DNA of 64,000 bases from Borreliella americana (GTDB lineage: Bacteria; Spirochaetota; Spirochaetia; Borreliales; Borreliaceae): the NCBI RefSeq assembly GCF_021043605.1, contig NZ_JAJNFB010000001.1, positions 62,001 through 126,000 on the forward strand, written 5' to 3'. Of the stretch, positions 1-20,482 are shown in pieces. Each line of letters starts with the position of its first letter. Positions within the stretch are counted from its first letter, which is position 1. A program made the position numbers and the translations under genes. The notes beneath the pieces were generated by a model, which was not told where the DNA came from, did not search any database, and worked only from the letters and a program-made list of their open reading frames with translations.

Positions 1-2105
<2,105 letters not shown>

Positions 2106-2155
2106 ATTTTTATCTTCCATCTCTATTTTGCCAATTTGTTTATGCAACATAAGAT

Positions 2156-2184
2156 AATATATATCTTTGTTTAATCCATGTCAA
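2156..2184 (-). promoter_or_regulatory. Promoter of 23S unit A
   Basis: On the minus strand, TTGACA (2184-2179) and TATATT (2161-2156) are separated by 17 bp, a near-consensus vegetative promoter about 50 bp before the 23S 5' end. The same arrangement precedes every unit. A perfect 16-bp palindrome, TGTTATTTAAATAACA, lies just upstream of the -35 box in this spacer and in the spacers before units B and C. Confidence 0.8.
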
Positions 2185-2283
2185 TATATATTTTATTTTT
2201 TATGTTATTTAAATAACACATTTAAAAACACAAATATTTAAATATACATAATAAAATCAAAATTTAAAGTATAAAAATAAAAA

Positions 2284-2395
2284 CCCTGGCAATAACCTAC
2301 TCTCCCGCGAACTCGCAGTACCATCAGCGAATAAGAGCTTAACTTCTGTGTTCGGAATGATAACAGGTGTTTCCTCTTTTCTTTAACCACCAGGG
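2284..2395 (-). rRNA. rrf: 5S rRNA, copy 1 (of unit B)
   Basis: A 112-nt minus-strand RNA gene closed by complementary ends CCCTGG and CCAGGG. It contains the conserved 5S segment around CCGAACACAGAAGTTAAGC. It follows 23S unit B by about 22 nt. It differs from the other two visible copies at one position (AATAAGAGC against AACAAGAGC on the plus strand). The terminal stem is followed by TTTTTATTTTT on the transcript and may itself act as a terminator. Confidence 0.95.
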
Positions 2396-2417
2396 TTTTT
2401 ATAAGGAAGATAAAAAT

Positions 2418-5348
<2,931 letters not shown>

Positions 5349-5398
5349 ATTTTTATCTTCCATCTCTATTTTGCCAATTTGTTTATGCAACATAAGAT

Positions 5399-5427
5399 AA
5401 TATATATCTTTGTTTAATCCATGTCAA
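5399..5427 (-). promoter_or_regulatory. Promoter of 23S unit B
   Basis: Minus-strand TTGACA (5427-5422), a 17-bp spacer and TATATT (5404-5399), identical to the promoters of the other units. It sits between the 5S of unit C and the 23S of unit B, so unit B need not rely on readthrough. Confidence 0.8.
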
Positions 5428-5522
5428 TATATATTTTATTTTTTATGTTATTTAAATAACACATTTAAAAACACAAATATTTAAATAACATAAAAATAAA
5501 ATTTAAAGTATAAAAATAAAAA

Positions 5523-5634
5523 CCCTGGCAATAACCTACTCTCCCGCGAACTCGCAGTACCATCAGCGAACAAGAGCTTAACTTCTGTGTTCGGAATGAT
5601 AACAGGTGTTTCCTCTTTTCTTTAACCACCAGGG
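5523..5634 (-). rRNA. rrf: 5S rRNA, copy 2 (of unit C)
   Basis: A 112-nt 5S gene on the minus strand, following 23S unit C. It matches copy 3 and differs from copy 1 at one base. The ends are defined by the CCCTGG/CCAGGG closing stem. Confidence 0.95.
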
Positions 5635-5656
5635 TTTTTACAAGGAAGACAAAAAT

Positions 5657-8587
<2,931 letters not shown>

Positions 8588-8637
8588 ATTTTTATCTTCC
8601 ATCTCTATTTTGCCAATTTGTTTATGCAACATAAAAT

Positions 8638-8666
8638 AATATATATCTTTGTTTAATCCATGTCAA
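8638..8666 (-). promoter_or_regulatory. Promoter of 23S unit C
   Basis: Minus-strand TTGACA (8666-8661), 17 bp, TATATT (8643-8638). Just downstream of the -10 box, units C and D have an A where units A and B have a G on the plus strand. Confidence 0.8.
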
Positions 8667-8761
8667 TATATATTTTATTTTTTATGTTATTTAAATAACA
8701 CATTTAAAAACACAAATATTTAAATAACATAAAAATAAAATTTAAAGTATAAAAATAAAAA

Positions 8762-8873
8762 CCCTGGCAATAACCTACTCTCCCGCGAACTCGCAGTACC
8801 ATCAGCGAACAAGAGCTTAACTTCTGTGTTCGGAATGATAACAGGTGTTTCCTCTTTTCTTTAACCACCAGGG
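8762..8873 (-). rRNA. rrf: 5S rRNA, copy 3 (of unit D)
   Basis: A 112-nt 5S gene on the minus strand, directly after 23S unit D and the same as copy 2 by inspection. Confidence 0.95.
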
Positions 8874-8895
8874 TTTTTACAAGGAAGACAAAAAT

Positions 8896-11826
<2,931 letters not shown>

Positions 11827-11876
11827 ATTTTTATCTTCCATCTCTATTTTGCCAATTTGTTTATGCAACATAAAAT

Positions 11877-11905
11877 AATATATATCTTTGTTTAATCCAT
11901 GTCAA
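11877..11905 (-). promoter_or_regulatory. Promoter of 23S unit D
   Basis: Minus-strand TTGACA (11905-11900), 17 bp, TATATT (11882-11877). The start point would be about 40-45 nt before the 23S 5' end. About 4.6 kb separate it from the 16S promoter, with tRNA-Ile on the opposite strand in between, so separate initiation for 23S is expected. Confidence 0.8.
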
Positions 11906-12037
11906 TACTTATTCTAATATTTTAATAAATAAATTCACAAATATACATTACAAGTAAAAAATTTATATTTTAAATAGAAAACCCTGCTAAAAATAAATCA
12001 AATATATTAAATATATTAAATATTAAAATATAAATTA

Positions 12038-12877
12038 TTAATATTTAATATTAAGCTCAAAAAAATTAATTAAAAACTTAGCAACACCATCCTCATTATT
12101 GCTAAATCTTGTTATTTCATTATTTGATAAATTAATTTTAAGAAATTCATTAGCATTTTTCATTACAACTCCCTTGCCAAGATATTTGAGCATCTCATAA
12201 TCATTATTATTATCTCCAAAAGCCAAAACATCACACAACGGAATGTTTTCAAAAAAAGCAATATTTTTAATAGCATTATATTTGTTGGCATTAATATTGG
12301 TAACCTCTAATAAATCTTTAGAAGAAAAGAACACTCTTATGTCCTTAAAATCTTTACTCCTAATCTCATTGTCAAGTTTATTAAGAATTGCCAAATCGTC
12401 ACAATAATAAACAATCTTAGAAACAGAATCAACGTTTAGTTTAGTCAAATCTCCAATAATAACATTTAAGCCCAAATCCTTAATAAAATGTTTCATAATG
12501 GGACTTTTAACATCTGCATTAGAATACCAAGTATCAAAAGCATAAAGATTGATATCAACACTGTCTGTATATATCTTGAGAATTTTTTGTGCTAAGCCAT
12601 AACTCATTGCATGTCTAAAAATTAAATTTTCTTGCAAAAACACTTCAGCCCCATTGGCCGTTACAAGATAATTTTCATTAATACCAATTTCTTTTAATTG
12701 ACTCCTAATATTTTTAACTTCAATCAATCTTCTGCCGGTTGCAATAATTATTTTAAAATCTTTCTCCAAAGCCAAAAGAACCTCAAGAGTTAAAAAGGCA
12801 ATCTCATGATTATTGTTCAATAAAGTGCCATCAAGGTCAAAAACTAGCATTTTATATCTTTTATAATTAGAATTCAT
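12038..12877 (-). CDS. Cof-type HAD-superfamily hydrolase
   Basis: A 279-residue cytosolic phosphatase of the HAD superfamily, Cof/YidA-type class IIB. Motif I is FDLDGTLL near residues 13-20 (nucleophile Asp and acid/base Asp), motif II is IIATGR near 44-49, a conserved Lys lies in the NANKY segment, and motif IV is FGDNNNDYEML with its Mg-binding aspartates. The middle of the protein is the cap domain. Family members dephosphorylate sugar phosphates or FMN; the substrate here cannot be told. The ATG is preceded by an AGAGAG-like ribosome site, and an inner ATG at codon 10 is a less likely start. It lies between the 23S array and mag, the usual position in the Lyme-group rRNA spacer. Confidence 0.9.
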   Translation of the reverse strand: MNSNYKRYKMLVFDLDGTLLNNNHEIAFLTLEVLLALEKDFKIIIATGRRLIEVKNIRSQLKEIGINENYLVTANGAEVFLQENLIFRHAMSYGLAQKILKIYTDSVDINLYAFDTWYSNADVKSPIMKHFIKDLGLNVIIGDLTKLNVDSVSKIVYYCDDLAILNKLDNEIRSKDFKDIRVFFSSKDLLEVTNINANKYNAIKNIAFFENIPLCDVLAFGDNNNDYEMLKYLGKGVVMKNANEFLKINLSNNEITRFSNNEDGVAKFLINFFELNIKY

Positions 12878-13010
12878 ATATAAATCTCTCTTTTAAAGTA
12901 TACTATCACAAATAATTTATTCTCAGTAAATTATTCCTAAAGCATAAAATAATCAAATTTGATAATATTATTTTTTAAAAAATTTTTAAAAAAATATATT
13001 TAAATGAAAA

Positions 13011-13571
13011 TCAACGCCCTGAAACAAATTTGTTATCTTTGATATAAAATCTCCAAAGCTTGTTTATATCACTCTCTTGTGCATAATCAATATTGATTCT
13101 TTTTGAACAAACTATATTAAAATCTAGATTCAAACCTCTTTGTAAAAAAAGTTCATTATTCCCAATAAGATCAACTTTATTAAAAGTTAAATCAATGTTT
13201 AAAAATTTTGTAAGTTTTCCAGGACCATTAGTAAGAATAGTTTTCTCTCCCAATACTGGAGAAATAGGCTCTACACTTCTGATTAAAACAGATTGGGGAC
13301 TATTTTTATTCGCAGTCACAATATTAAACATATAATGCATACCATATATTATATACACATAAGAATAGCCTCCTATGCTATACATAACATTTGTGCGATT
13401 TGTTATCTTCCCACCATAAGAATGACAAGCACTATCCGTTATCCCCATATAAGCTTCCGTTTCAACGATTCTGGTAACTATTTCCTCTTTGCCAATCTTT
13501 CTGATCAACAAATTACCAAGCAATAACTTTGCAACAGTAGTGGCATCTTGCAAAAAAAAATATCGATCCAT
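13011..13571 (-). CDS. mag: DNA-3-methyladenine glycosylase (MPG/AAG family)
   Basis: A 186-residue base-excision repair glycosylase that removes alkylated purines. Family segments run in order: LLGNLLIRKI near the N-terminus, VETEAYMG with the catalytic Glu, the ACHSYGG segment, NRTNVMY, the IYGMHYMFNIV block with its Tyr residues, SVLIRSVEPI, and GPGKLTKFL. Length fits the bacterial family. The ribosome site before the ATG is weak. Codons 4-7 contain a run of nine T in the mRNA sense (A9 at 13552-13560), which is prone to slippage. It is separated by 133 bp from the HAD gene and read in the same direction. Confidence 0.92.
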   Translation of the reverse strand: MDRYFFLQDATTVAKLLLGNLLIRKIGKEEIVTRIVETEAYMGITDSACHSYGGKITNRTNVMYSIGGYSYVYIIYGMHYMFNIVTANKNSPQSVLIRSVEPISPVLGEKTILTNGPGKLTKFLNIDLTFNKVDLIGNNELFLQRGLNLDFNIVCSKRINIDYAQESDINKLWRFYIKDNKFVSGR

Positions 13572-13841
13572 AAACTCAATTTTAAAACAATATAATAATA
13601 ATAAAAATTACTACCAAAACACATATGTAAAACATAAAAGCATATTGCCCAGAATAAAAATAAAAGCTTAAATCATTTAATCAACCAATAAATACATATT
13701 TTTAATAAATTCTTGGTTGATTAATAATTTTTTTAATTAAAAAGTTGAACTAATTAAGATTAAATCGGCTTATACGAAAATGCTAATCAAATTATAAACT
13801 ATTGGGCATTGATAAATATATAAAAAATTATAAACTATATG

Positions 13842-13880
13842 CAATATCTCTTGTATCTTGAAAAGATATAAGAGATATTG
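13842..13880. repeat. 18-bp inverted repeat abutting the tRNA-Ile promoter
   Basis: Arms 13842-13859 and 13863-13880 pair over 18 bp with one G-U, around a 3-base loop (gaa). The right arm overlaps the first bases of the TTGACA -35 box. It could be an operator or the stop signal for minus-strand transcription arriving from the 16S side; the sequence does not decide. Confidence 0.7.
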
Positions 13881-13906
13881 ACAAAGTCATAAGATTTAAA
13901 TAAAAT
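13878..13906 (+). promoter_or_regulatory. Promoter of tRNA-Ile
   Basis: TTGACA (13878-13883), 17-bp spacer, TAAAAT (13901-13906). The predicted start is about 17 nt before the tRNA. This gives tRNA-Ile independent transcription against the direction of the rRNA genes. Confidence 0.75.
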
Positions 13907-13929
13907 TTGAAAAGGATTGATATGCTTAA

Positions 13930-14003
13930 GGGATCATAGCTCAGGTGGTTAGAGCGCAGGTCTGATAAACCTGAGGTCGGATGTTCAACTCATCCTGGTC
14001 CCA
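13930..14003 (+). tRNA. tRNA-Ile (GAT)
   Basis: A 74-nt cloverleaf. The acceptor arms GGGATCA/TGGTCCC pair fully with one G-U, the anticodon loop is CTGATAA (anticodon GAT), and the T arm is GGATG-TTCAACT-CATCC. The discriminator base is A and no CCA is encoded. It lies in the 16S-23S spacer but on the strand opposite to the rRNA genes. Confidence 0.95.
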
Positions 14004-14100
14004 ATGTATTTTATCGTTTTAAATACTGAAGTACTACTTTAAGCTATAATTAATAAAAACATCAAAATTTTATTAAATTTCTATATTAAAGCATATACTA

Positions 14101-14590
14101 ATTACTAGCGATTCCAACTTCATAGCATCGAGTACCAGGCAAATTCAAACTGAAATCTGATTTATGGTATTTTAATTGGCTTTTTTAGACTATTGCGGCA
14201 AAAGCTTATAATCTAGGGCACAAGAAACATGCTGATTTAGCCCAAACTTGGCTTTCCTCCAACTTATAATTAACAGTCTTGTCCAGAATATCCTTACATA
14301 CTGGTAAAGATAACAAGGGTGACGGCTCGCTACAATGCTTACCCCCCCAACACCACAACTGGAAATCCACATCAATTCTTAACTAAAAGCTGGTAATAAA
14401 TGTAGTTCGTTTATAGAATAGGCTGTTGGAAAATATAATACTGCTCAATCCTTGTACTATAGAGCAACAAATCCGCTTGTTATCAAAAGTTTGCCTTCGC
14501 TTCTAGGCATTCTTATTAATATCAACAGGCAGATCCCAACTTTAACCCAGAAATCTTAAATTACTCTGTTTTACATTCCAATAACTACTT
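14101..14590 (-). pseudogene. Decayed partial copy of 16S rRNA
   Basis: Two blocks are colinear with the intact 16S gene in the same orientation. Block one, about 14101-14366, follows 16S positions 15081-15358; it begins with an identical run (attactagcgattccaac) and keeps the patterns around ctttcctccaacttat and ggtaaagataacaaggg. Block two, about 14487-14590, follows 16S from about 15690 (ttgccttcgcttctaggcattctt and atatcaacag). The blocks are about 220 bp closer together than in the real gene. Divergence is large, so this is an old, non-functional relic between the two tRNA genes. Coordinates are approximate. Confidence 0.8.
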
Positions 14591-14642
14591 TAATAAAAGT
14601 ACTTGAAAGCATAATGAATCACAATTCAAGACACATGCCCAA

Positions 14643-14716
14643 TGGAGGTTAAGGGACTCGAACCCTTGACCCTCGGCTTGCAAAGCCGATGCTCTAGCCA
14701 ACTGAGCTAAACCCCC
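14643..14716 (-). tRNA. tRNA-Ala (TGC)
   Basis: A 74-nt minus-strand cloverleaf with acceptor GGGGGTT/AACCTCC, anticodon loop TTTGCAA (anticodon TGC) and T loop TTCGAGT. CCA is not encoded. It lies about 170 bp downstream of 16S in the same direction, so it is probably cotranscribed with it. Confidence 0.95.
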
Positions 14717-14843
14717 AAAATGATCTAAGCTTAAGTTTAATAAAACTCTTTAATGCCAACAATAAAAAATTTAACACACAAAATTTTTTAAACTTGCAAA
14801 AATAACATTGACTTTAAAAGTCCTTTTATCAAAAGAAAAGAAT

Positions 14844-16500
<1,657 letters not shown>

Positions 16501-16535
16501 TCTCTCATCTTCCAATAATCATTTCAACCTTTAAT

Positions 16536-16565
16536 ACTGTAACAAAAGAAGAATCATATTGTCAA
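16536..16565 (-). promoter_or_regulatory. Promoter of 16S rRNA
   Basis: Minus-strand TTGACA (16565-16560), 18-bp spacer, TACAGT (16541-16536). The start would be about 105 nt before mature 16S, leaving room for the leader arm of the processing stalk. Confidence 0.65.
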
Positions 16566-16635
16566 TACCTTTGCATTATTTTATTAATATAAAATATAAA
16601 AAATAAATTTTTATTAATAAAGCACGATAAAAACA

Positions 16636-17184
16636 TTAACAACCACACTTTTCATTAACAGGTAAAGTTGTAAAAATTTTTTTTAATTTATTTCCCAATT
16701 TAGCTTTTAAATAATCAAAAAAGGTTCTGAAATTTTCATTATCTCCTTTAAACTTAATCCACAATTCTTTAAAGGTTAATATTCCCTCCCCAAGGTCCTT
16801 GTAATTAGAAAAAGCAGCAGTACAATCACTATACATTAAATTATAAAAATCAGAATCTTGTTTATCTTTAAAAAAATCTATACTTGGTATTTTTTTGGCA
16901 AAGGCAAATCCTCTTTCATAGGCCGTACCTGCATCAACATAGTTAACCAAGGCTAAAACAATATCGCTACTAACTAGCTCTTTTAAATCTATTTCTCTTA
17001 TCTTCTCTCTTATATCTCTATTTGCAAACCTATAATCAACCTTCTCGAGCAATCCCATCTTTTTGACAGCATGATGCTCTGGAGAAAATACATCTAAATT
17101 AAACTCTTCAAGAAATTTTAAAACCTCATCCCTTAGTTTAATTTCCTCTTCCTTAAAAAATGGAGAAGCTAAATAAATCTTCAT
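16636..17184 (-). CDS. Nucleoside 2-deoxyribosyltransferase family protein
   Basis: A 182-residue cytosolic enzyme of the nucleoside deoxyribosyltransferase family, which moves deoxyribose between bases in purine/pyrimidine salvage. The N-terminus MKIYLASPFF is typical, and the segments VFSPEHH and DIVLALVNYVDAGTAYERGFA hold the acidic catalytic and substrate residues of the family. The ATG at 17184 was chosen because GATAGGGG precedes it at good spacing; a TTG five codons upstream would bury that site. A C-terminal Lys-rich tail ends in CGC. Salvage enzymes fit an organism that cannot make purines. The exact substrate is not known. Confidence 0.85.
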   Translation of the reverse strand: MKIYLASPFFKEEEIKLRDEVLKFLEEFNLDVFSPEHHAVKKMGLLEKVDYRFANRDIREKIREIDLKELVSSDIVLALVNYVDAGTAYERGFAFAKKIPSIDFFKDKQDSDFYNLMYSDCTAAFSNYKDLGEGILTFKELWIKFKGDNENFRTFFDYLKAKLGNKLKKIFTTLPVNEKCGC

Positions 17185-17278
17185 AAAAACCCCTATCAAA
17201 ATTCAAGTATAACACAATAAATCAATCGGGTAAAATCAACAATAAATAAATTTTTGAAATCTAGGTAGAAAATATTTA

Positions 17279-17953
17279 CTATGAACGATTTCTGCTGACT
17301 AAAATAGTAAACTCTCCTTTAATCTTCTCCTTGCTCGATTCAAAATACTTTTTCAATTCTAATGGTTTGCCAATTTGATATTCTTCATAAATTTTTGTCA
17401 TCTCGCGACCAATAAGAACCTTCGCATCTAAACTAACAGAAGAAATTTCAACAAGTAATTTTAAAATTCTATGACTAGATTCAAGCAGAACAAAAGCATC
17501 TCCCCTTTTGTATAGCTCAGCAATTCTTTTAAATCTTTTAAGACCTTTGTTGGGCAAAAATCCCTCAAAAAAAACTGATTTATCTCTAAAAGGATTAACA
17601 CTTACAATTGTATTAAAAGAACTTACTCCAGGAATTGGACAAACTTTGTATCCATCTCTAAAAGCAGCAGCAACTAATAAGCTACCAGGATCACTAAGCC
17701 CCGGAGTACCAGCATCACTAACAAAAGCAACAGAATTTCCTTTTGACAAATAATTCAATAGCAAGTCTATCTTCTTACTTTCTGTTACGGAATTACAAGA
17801 AATCATTTTTTTATTAATTTTATATCGCAACAAAAGCTTGCTAGTGACTCTCGTATCTTCTGCAAAGATAACATTTACCGATTTTAAAACATCAATTGCT
17901 CTATAGGTAATATCTTCTAAATTGCCTATTGGCGTACCAACAATATATAACAC
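17279..17953 (-). CDS. rsmI: 16S rRNA (cytidine-1402-2'-O)-methyltransferase
   Basis: A SAM-dependent tetrapyrrole-methylase-fold enzyme (about 224 residues) that 2'-O-methylates C1402 in the 16S decoding site. Family motifs are LYIVGTPIGNLEDITYRA at the N-terminus, IFAEDTRVTSKLL, FVSDAGTPGLSDPG (SAM pocket), CPIPGVSSF, FEGFLPNKG and LIGREMTKIYEE. The GTG at 17953 was chosen because LYIVGTPIGN is where relatives begin and GAGGGAG lies just upstream; a TTG nine codons earlier is possible. It follows the deoxyribosyltransferase gene in genomic order but is transcribed before it. Confidence 0.9.
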   Translation of the reverse strand: MLYIVGTPIGNLEDITYRAIDVLKSVNVIFAEDTRVTSKLLLRYKINKKMISCNSVTESKKIDLLLNYLSKGNSVAFVSDAGTPGLSDPGSLLVAAAFRDGYKVCPIPGVSSFNTIVSVNPFRDKSVFFEGFLPNKGLKRFKRIAELYKRGDAFVLLESSHRILKLLVEISSVSLDAKVLIGREMTKIYEEYQIGKPLELKKYFESSKEKIKGEFTILVSRNRS

Positions 17954-18163
17954 AGCTCCCTCTAATGCCTCCAAACACAAAAATAAATAAAATATATTAA
18001 AAGCATTTTTATTAATGACAAAAGTCTAAAACCCCTTATTCATCAAATACAAGAATAAGACATAAGTTATATTGTATATGTCTATCAAAATGCTTGCTTT
18101 TGTATTACATTTAGTTATATCATTAAGTATTAACGATTAAAAGCTGAAAGAAAGGTAAAATTT

Positions 18164-18481
18164 ATGTTTGCATTAATTAGAAAAATATTTATGATCTATT
18201 TTCTATGCATTACTCTTGCAGGTTTTGCTATGATTTTTATTGACAGCAGATTTACCGAACAACCCGATGCCAAAGAAAATCAAAGCAAAATTAATCAACA
18301 TACAATCGAGCCCAATTTAATCATGTTTACATCTTCCATAGGAGGATTTTTGGGTGTTTATGCTGGAATTTGGATTTTTAATTACGATAAAAGCAATTTT
18401 TACCTAAATTGGGGAAATTTAATAATATTAATATACAACATAGCCCTAATTATCACTGTATACTCAAAGTCACATAATTAG
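18164..18481 (+). CDS. Small membrane protein, possibly DUF1294-like
   Basis: A 105-residue protein with three hydrophobic segments at about residues 9-26, 50-72 and 84-100. After the first helix comes an FIDSRF segment, then a GGFLGVYAGIWIF helix followed by NYDKSNF. This resembles the DUF1294 pattern (acidic-basic residues, a GG-x-x-G-rich helix, then a charged F motif), but the match is by eye and weak. The function is unknown. It is an isolated plus-strand gene left of the origin among minus-strand genes. The upstream AAGAAAGG is a good ribosome site. Confidence 0.75.
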   Translation: MFALIRKIFMIYFLCITLAGFAMIFIDSRFTEQPDAKENQSKINQHTIEPNLIMFTSSIGGFLGVYAGIWIFNYDKSNFYLNWGNLIILIYNIALIITVYSKSHN

Positions 18482-18509
18482 CTAAAACATACCCAATTAT
18501 TTTCATACT

Positions 18510-18899
18510 TTATAAATTATTAACTATAATGCCTCTTTTAATCATATACTTATAAACCTCTTCAGGATTTTCTAAGCTTTCAATCAAGCTTTCTGCCCTG
18601 TCATTTATTTTTTCTACCAATTTTTTATAAGTCACTTTTATTCCTCTGCTTTCTAAAAAATCCTTTGCTGGTTGAGAAACAACCCCGGCTTGAACATTTT
18701 GAAGCCCTATATTATAAATAATAACGGCTGCTGCCTTGCCCACGACTTTATCATAAATTTCAAGCCCTTCTTTATTCTGGATATACTTATTGATAAAATT
18801 ATCTACTTCTAAAAGAGGCTTCAATCCTCTTTCCATGTTAGAATAAAGTATTTTATGATCTTTAAATAACCTTAATGTTGGATTCAAGCCTGATATCAT
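18510..18899 (-). CDS. DUF1893-family protein
   Basis: A 129-residue soluble protein. The segments ERGLKPLLE, DKVVGKAAAVIIYN, AGVVSQPAKDFLESRGIKVTY and NRAESLIESLENPEEVYKYM follow the DUF1893 pattern (TM1506-like fold, deaminase-related). Its role is unknown. The ATG at 18899 is preceded by AAAGAGGT at close spacing, so the upstream TTG ten codons earlier was not used. The gene converges on the plus-strand membrane-protein gene, with stops 28 bp apart. Confidence 0.8.
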   Translation of the reverse strand: MISGLNPTLRLFKDHKILYSNMERGLKPLLEVDNFINKYIQNKEGLEIYDKVVGKAAAVIIYNIGLQNVQAGVVSQPAKDFLESRGIKVTYKKLVEKINDRAESLIESLENPEEVYKYMIKRGIIVNNL

Positions 18900-19012
18900 T
18901 TTTACCTCTTTTCTGGATATCTCTAACAATCAATAATAAAAACAAACACTATTAATAATATACATAAACAATAAATACTGCAATATCTAAAAAGATAGTA
19001 TACTTACGTTAT

Positions 19013-19618
19013 ATGATATTTGTGCCAAAAAACAATAATAATTCTAAAATTGAAATAAAGAAATCCATCTTTGTTTCATATATTTTTAATATTGAAAAAA
19101 AATACGATATAAATAAAACTATTAAAAAATACAAAATAAAATTTAAAAATGCTACGCACGTGGTTTATGGATTTAGAATCGGAAACAAGAATTCATTTCT
19201 AAATGGAATGAGTGATGACAGAGAGCCTAATTTAACAGCAGGGAAACCTACATTGGATGCAATAATAAACAACAATTTAACTGATACCTTAATAATCACA
19301 TTACGATATTTTGGAGGAACTTTACTTGGAAGAGGGGGATTAATCAAAGCATATTACAACTCTGCCAAAGAAGTTATTAATAATACATCCATAATAGAAA
19401 AAGAGGAACTAGAAACTTTAAGCTTAAATTTAACTTACAGCCAATACAATGCACTATTAAAAATGAAAAATAGACTTGAAATAGAAATAATAGATTCAAA
19501 CTTTTTAAACAAAATAAACACTTCAATTAAATTCAAAACAAAAAATAAAAAAAAAATATCGGAATTTTTTATAGAAAATGGCTTAATTCAAGAAATTTTA
19601 AATTTTAATATAGAATAA
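19013..19618 (+). CDS. YigZ/IMPACT-family protein
   Basis: A 201-residue protein with an N-terminal UPF0029/IMPACT domain: KSIFVSYIF, ATHVVYGFRIG, the SDDREPNLTAGKPTLDAI signature and LIITLRYFGGTLLGRGGLIKAYY. A smaller C-terminal domain (about residues 140-200) corresponds to DUF1949. Family members are linked to translation regulation or ribosome-associated proteolysis control; the function in spirochaetes is untested. The coding strand is very A-rich, as expected for a plus-strand gene left of the origin. Confidence 0.88.
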   Translation: MIFVPKNNNNSKIEIKKSIFVSYIFNIEKKYDINKTIKKYKIKFKNATHVVYGFRIGNKNSFLNGMSDDREPNLTAGKPTLDAIINNNLTDTLIITLRYFGGTLLGRGGLIKAYYNSAKEVINNTSIIEKEELETLSLNLTYSQYNALLKMKNRLEIEIIDSNFLNKINTSIKFKTKNKKKISEFFIENGLIQEILNFNIE

Positions 19619-19727
19619 TATGCATGTCAAATAATCAAATATTTAAAAACTAATTTAAAGTATTATTATTTTTATCATTTATGCTTTAAAATATAAAAAC
19701 AAAACTAAATAAAAAGAGACAATTTAT

Positions 19728-20480
19728 ATGAAAATAATATCTGTAATCAATCAAAAAGGAGGCGTAGGAAAAACCACAAGCGCCATTAATATTTCTTATT
19801 CAATGACCCTGCTTGATAAAAAAATTCTTCTAATAGATATTGATTCACAAGGAAACTCTACTAGCGGCACAAACACCTCAGAGCATATAGCCGTAAACTC
19901 AAGTTATGAACTTATTAGTAAAAAAATAAAGGTTACCCCTTTAAATCATTTTAAATTAGACATAATTCCTTCTAGTATTAAATTGGCTTTGCTCGAAAAA
20001 GAATTAATAAATGAACTTTCAAGAGAAAATTTTTTAAAAAATGCATTAAAACTGTATGAAAAAGATAAATATGATTTTATTATTATCGACTGCCCTCCCG
20101 CACTTTCAATATTAACTATAAACGCCCTTATTGCAAGCAATTACTTGTTAATACCAATTGAAACGGAATTTTTTGCATTTGAGGGCATAAATCAACTAAT
20201 AGATACAATAAATACTGTGAAGCAAATAAATGAAAATTTAGAGATTGCGGGTGTTTTTATAAATAAATACGACATAAGGAATAAAAGTAAAGAAAAATAT
20301 GTAAGCTCGTTAAAAAAAGTTTTTAAAGAAAAGCTTTTAAATACAAAAATAAGGAAAAATATAACTATTTCGAAATCTCAAGAAGCAAAAATGCCTGTAT
20401 ATGAATATGATAAAGAAAGCAATGCTGCAAAAGATTTCTTAGAGCTCTCAAAAGAGATAATAAACAAAATTAAGGAATAA
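19728..20480 (+). CDS. parA: Chromosome partitioning ATPase ParA
   Basis: A 250-residue MinD/ParA-type ATPase that positions the chromosome origin. The deviant Walker A KGGVGKTT lies near residues 10-17, LLIDIDSQGNST provides the switch aspartate, and FIIIDCPPALS is the Walker B region. The N-terminus starts directly at the nucleotide-binding fold, so this is a small ParA without a DNA-binding extension. An AAAAGAGA ribosome site precedes the ATG. Two bases separate its stop from parZ, so the pair is one operon, and a strong terminator follows parZ. Confidence 0.95.
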   Translation: MKIISVINQKGGVGKTTSAINISYSMTLLDKKILLIDIDSQGNSTSGTNTSEHIAVNSSYELISKKIKVTPLNHFKLDIIPSSIKLALLEKELINELSRENFLKNALKLYEKDKYDFIIIDCPPALSILTINALIASNYLLIPIETEFFAFEGINQLIDTINTVKQINENLEIAGVFINKYDIRNKSKEKYVSSLKKVFKEKLLNTKIRKNITISKSQEAKMPVYEYDKESNAAKDFLELSKEIINKIKE

Positions 20481-20482
20481 TT

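Larger units (their letters stand above)
13572..13929. other. Non-coding spacer between mag and tRNA-Ile, with repeats
   Basis: No gene is recognised. It contains a perfect 12-bp inverted repeat (ttaatcaaccaa at 13677-13688 and its complement at 13713-13724), a 14-bp direct repeat aaattataaactat at 13789-13802 and 13825-13838, and a long hairpin next to the tRNA-Ile promoter. Confidence 0.7.

Noticed and set aside
11975-11990. aaaaccctgctaa upstream of unit D, resembling the 3' end of 5S (aaaaccctggcaa)
   Set aside because: The match is too short to claim a 5S remnant.
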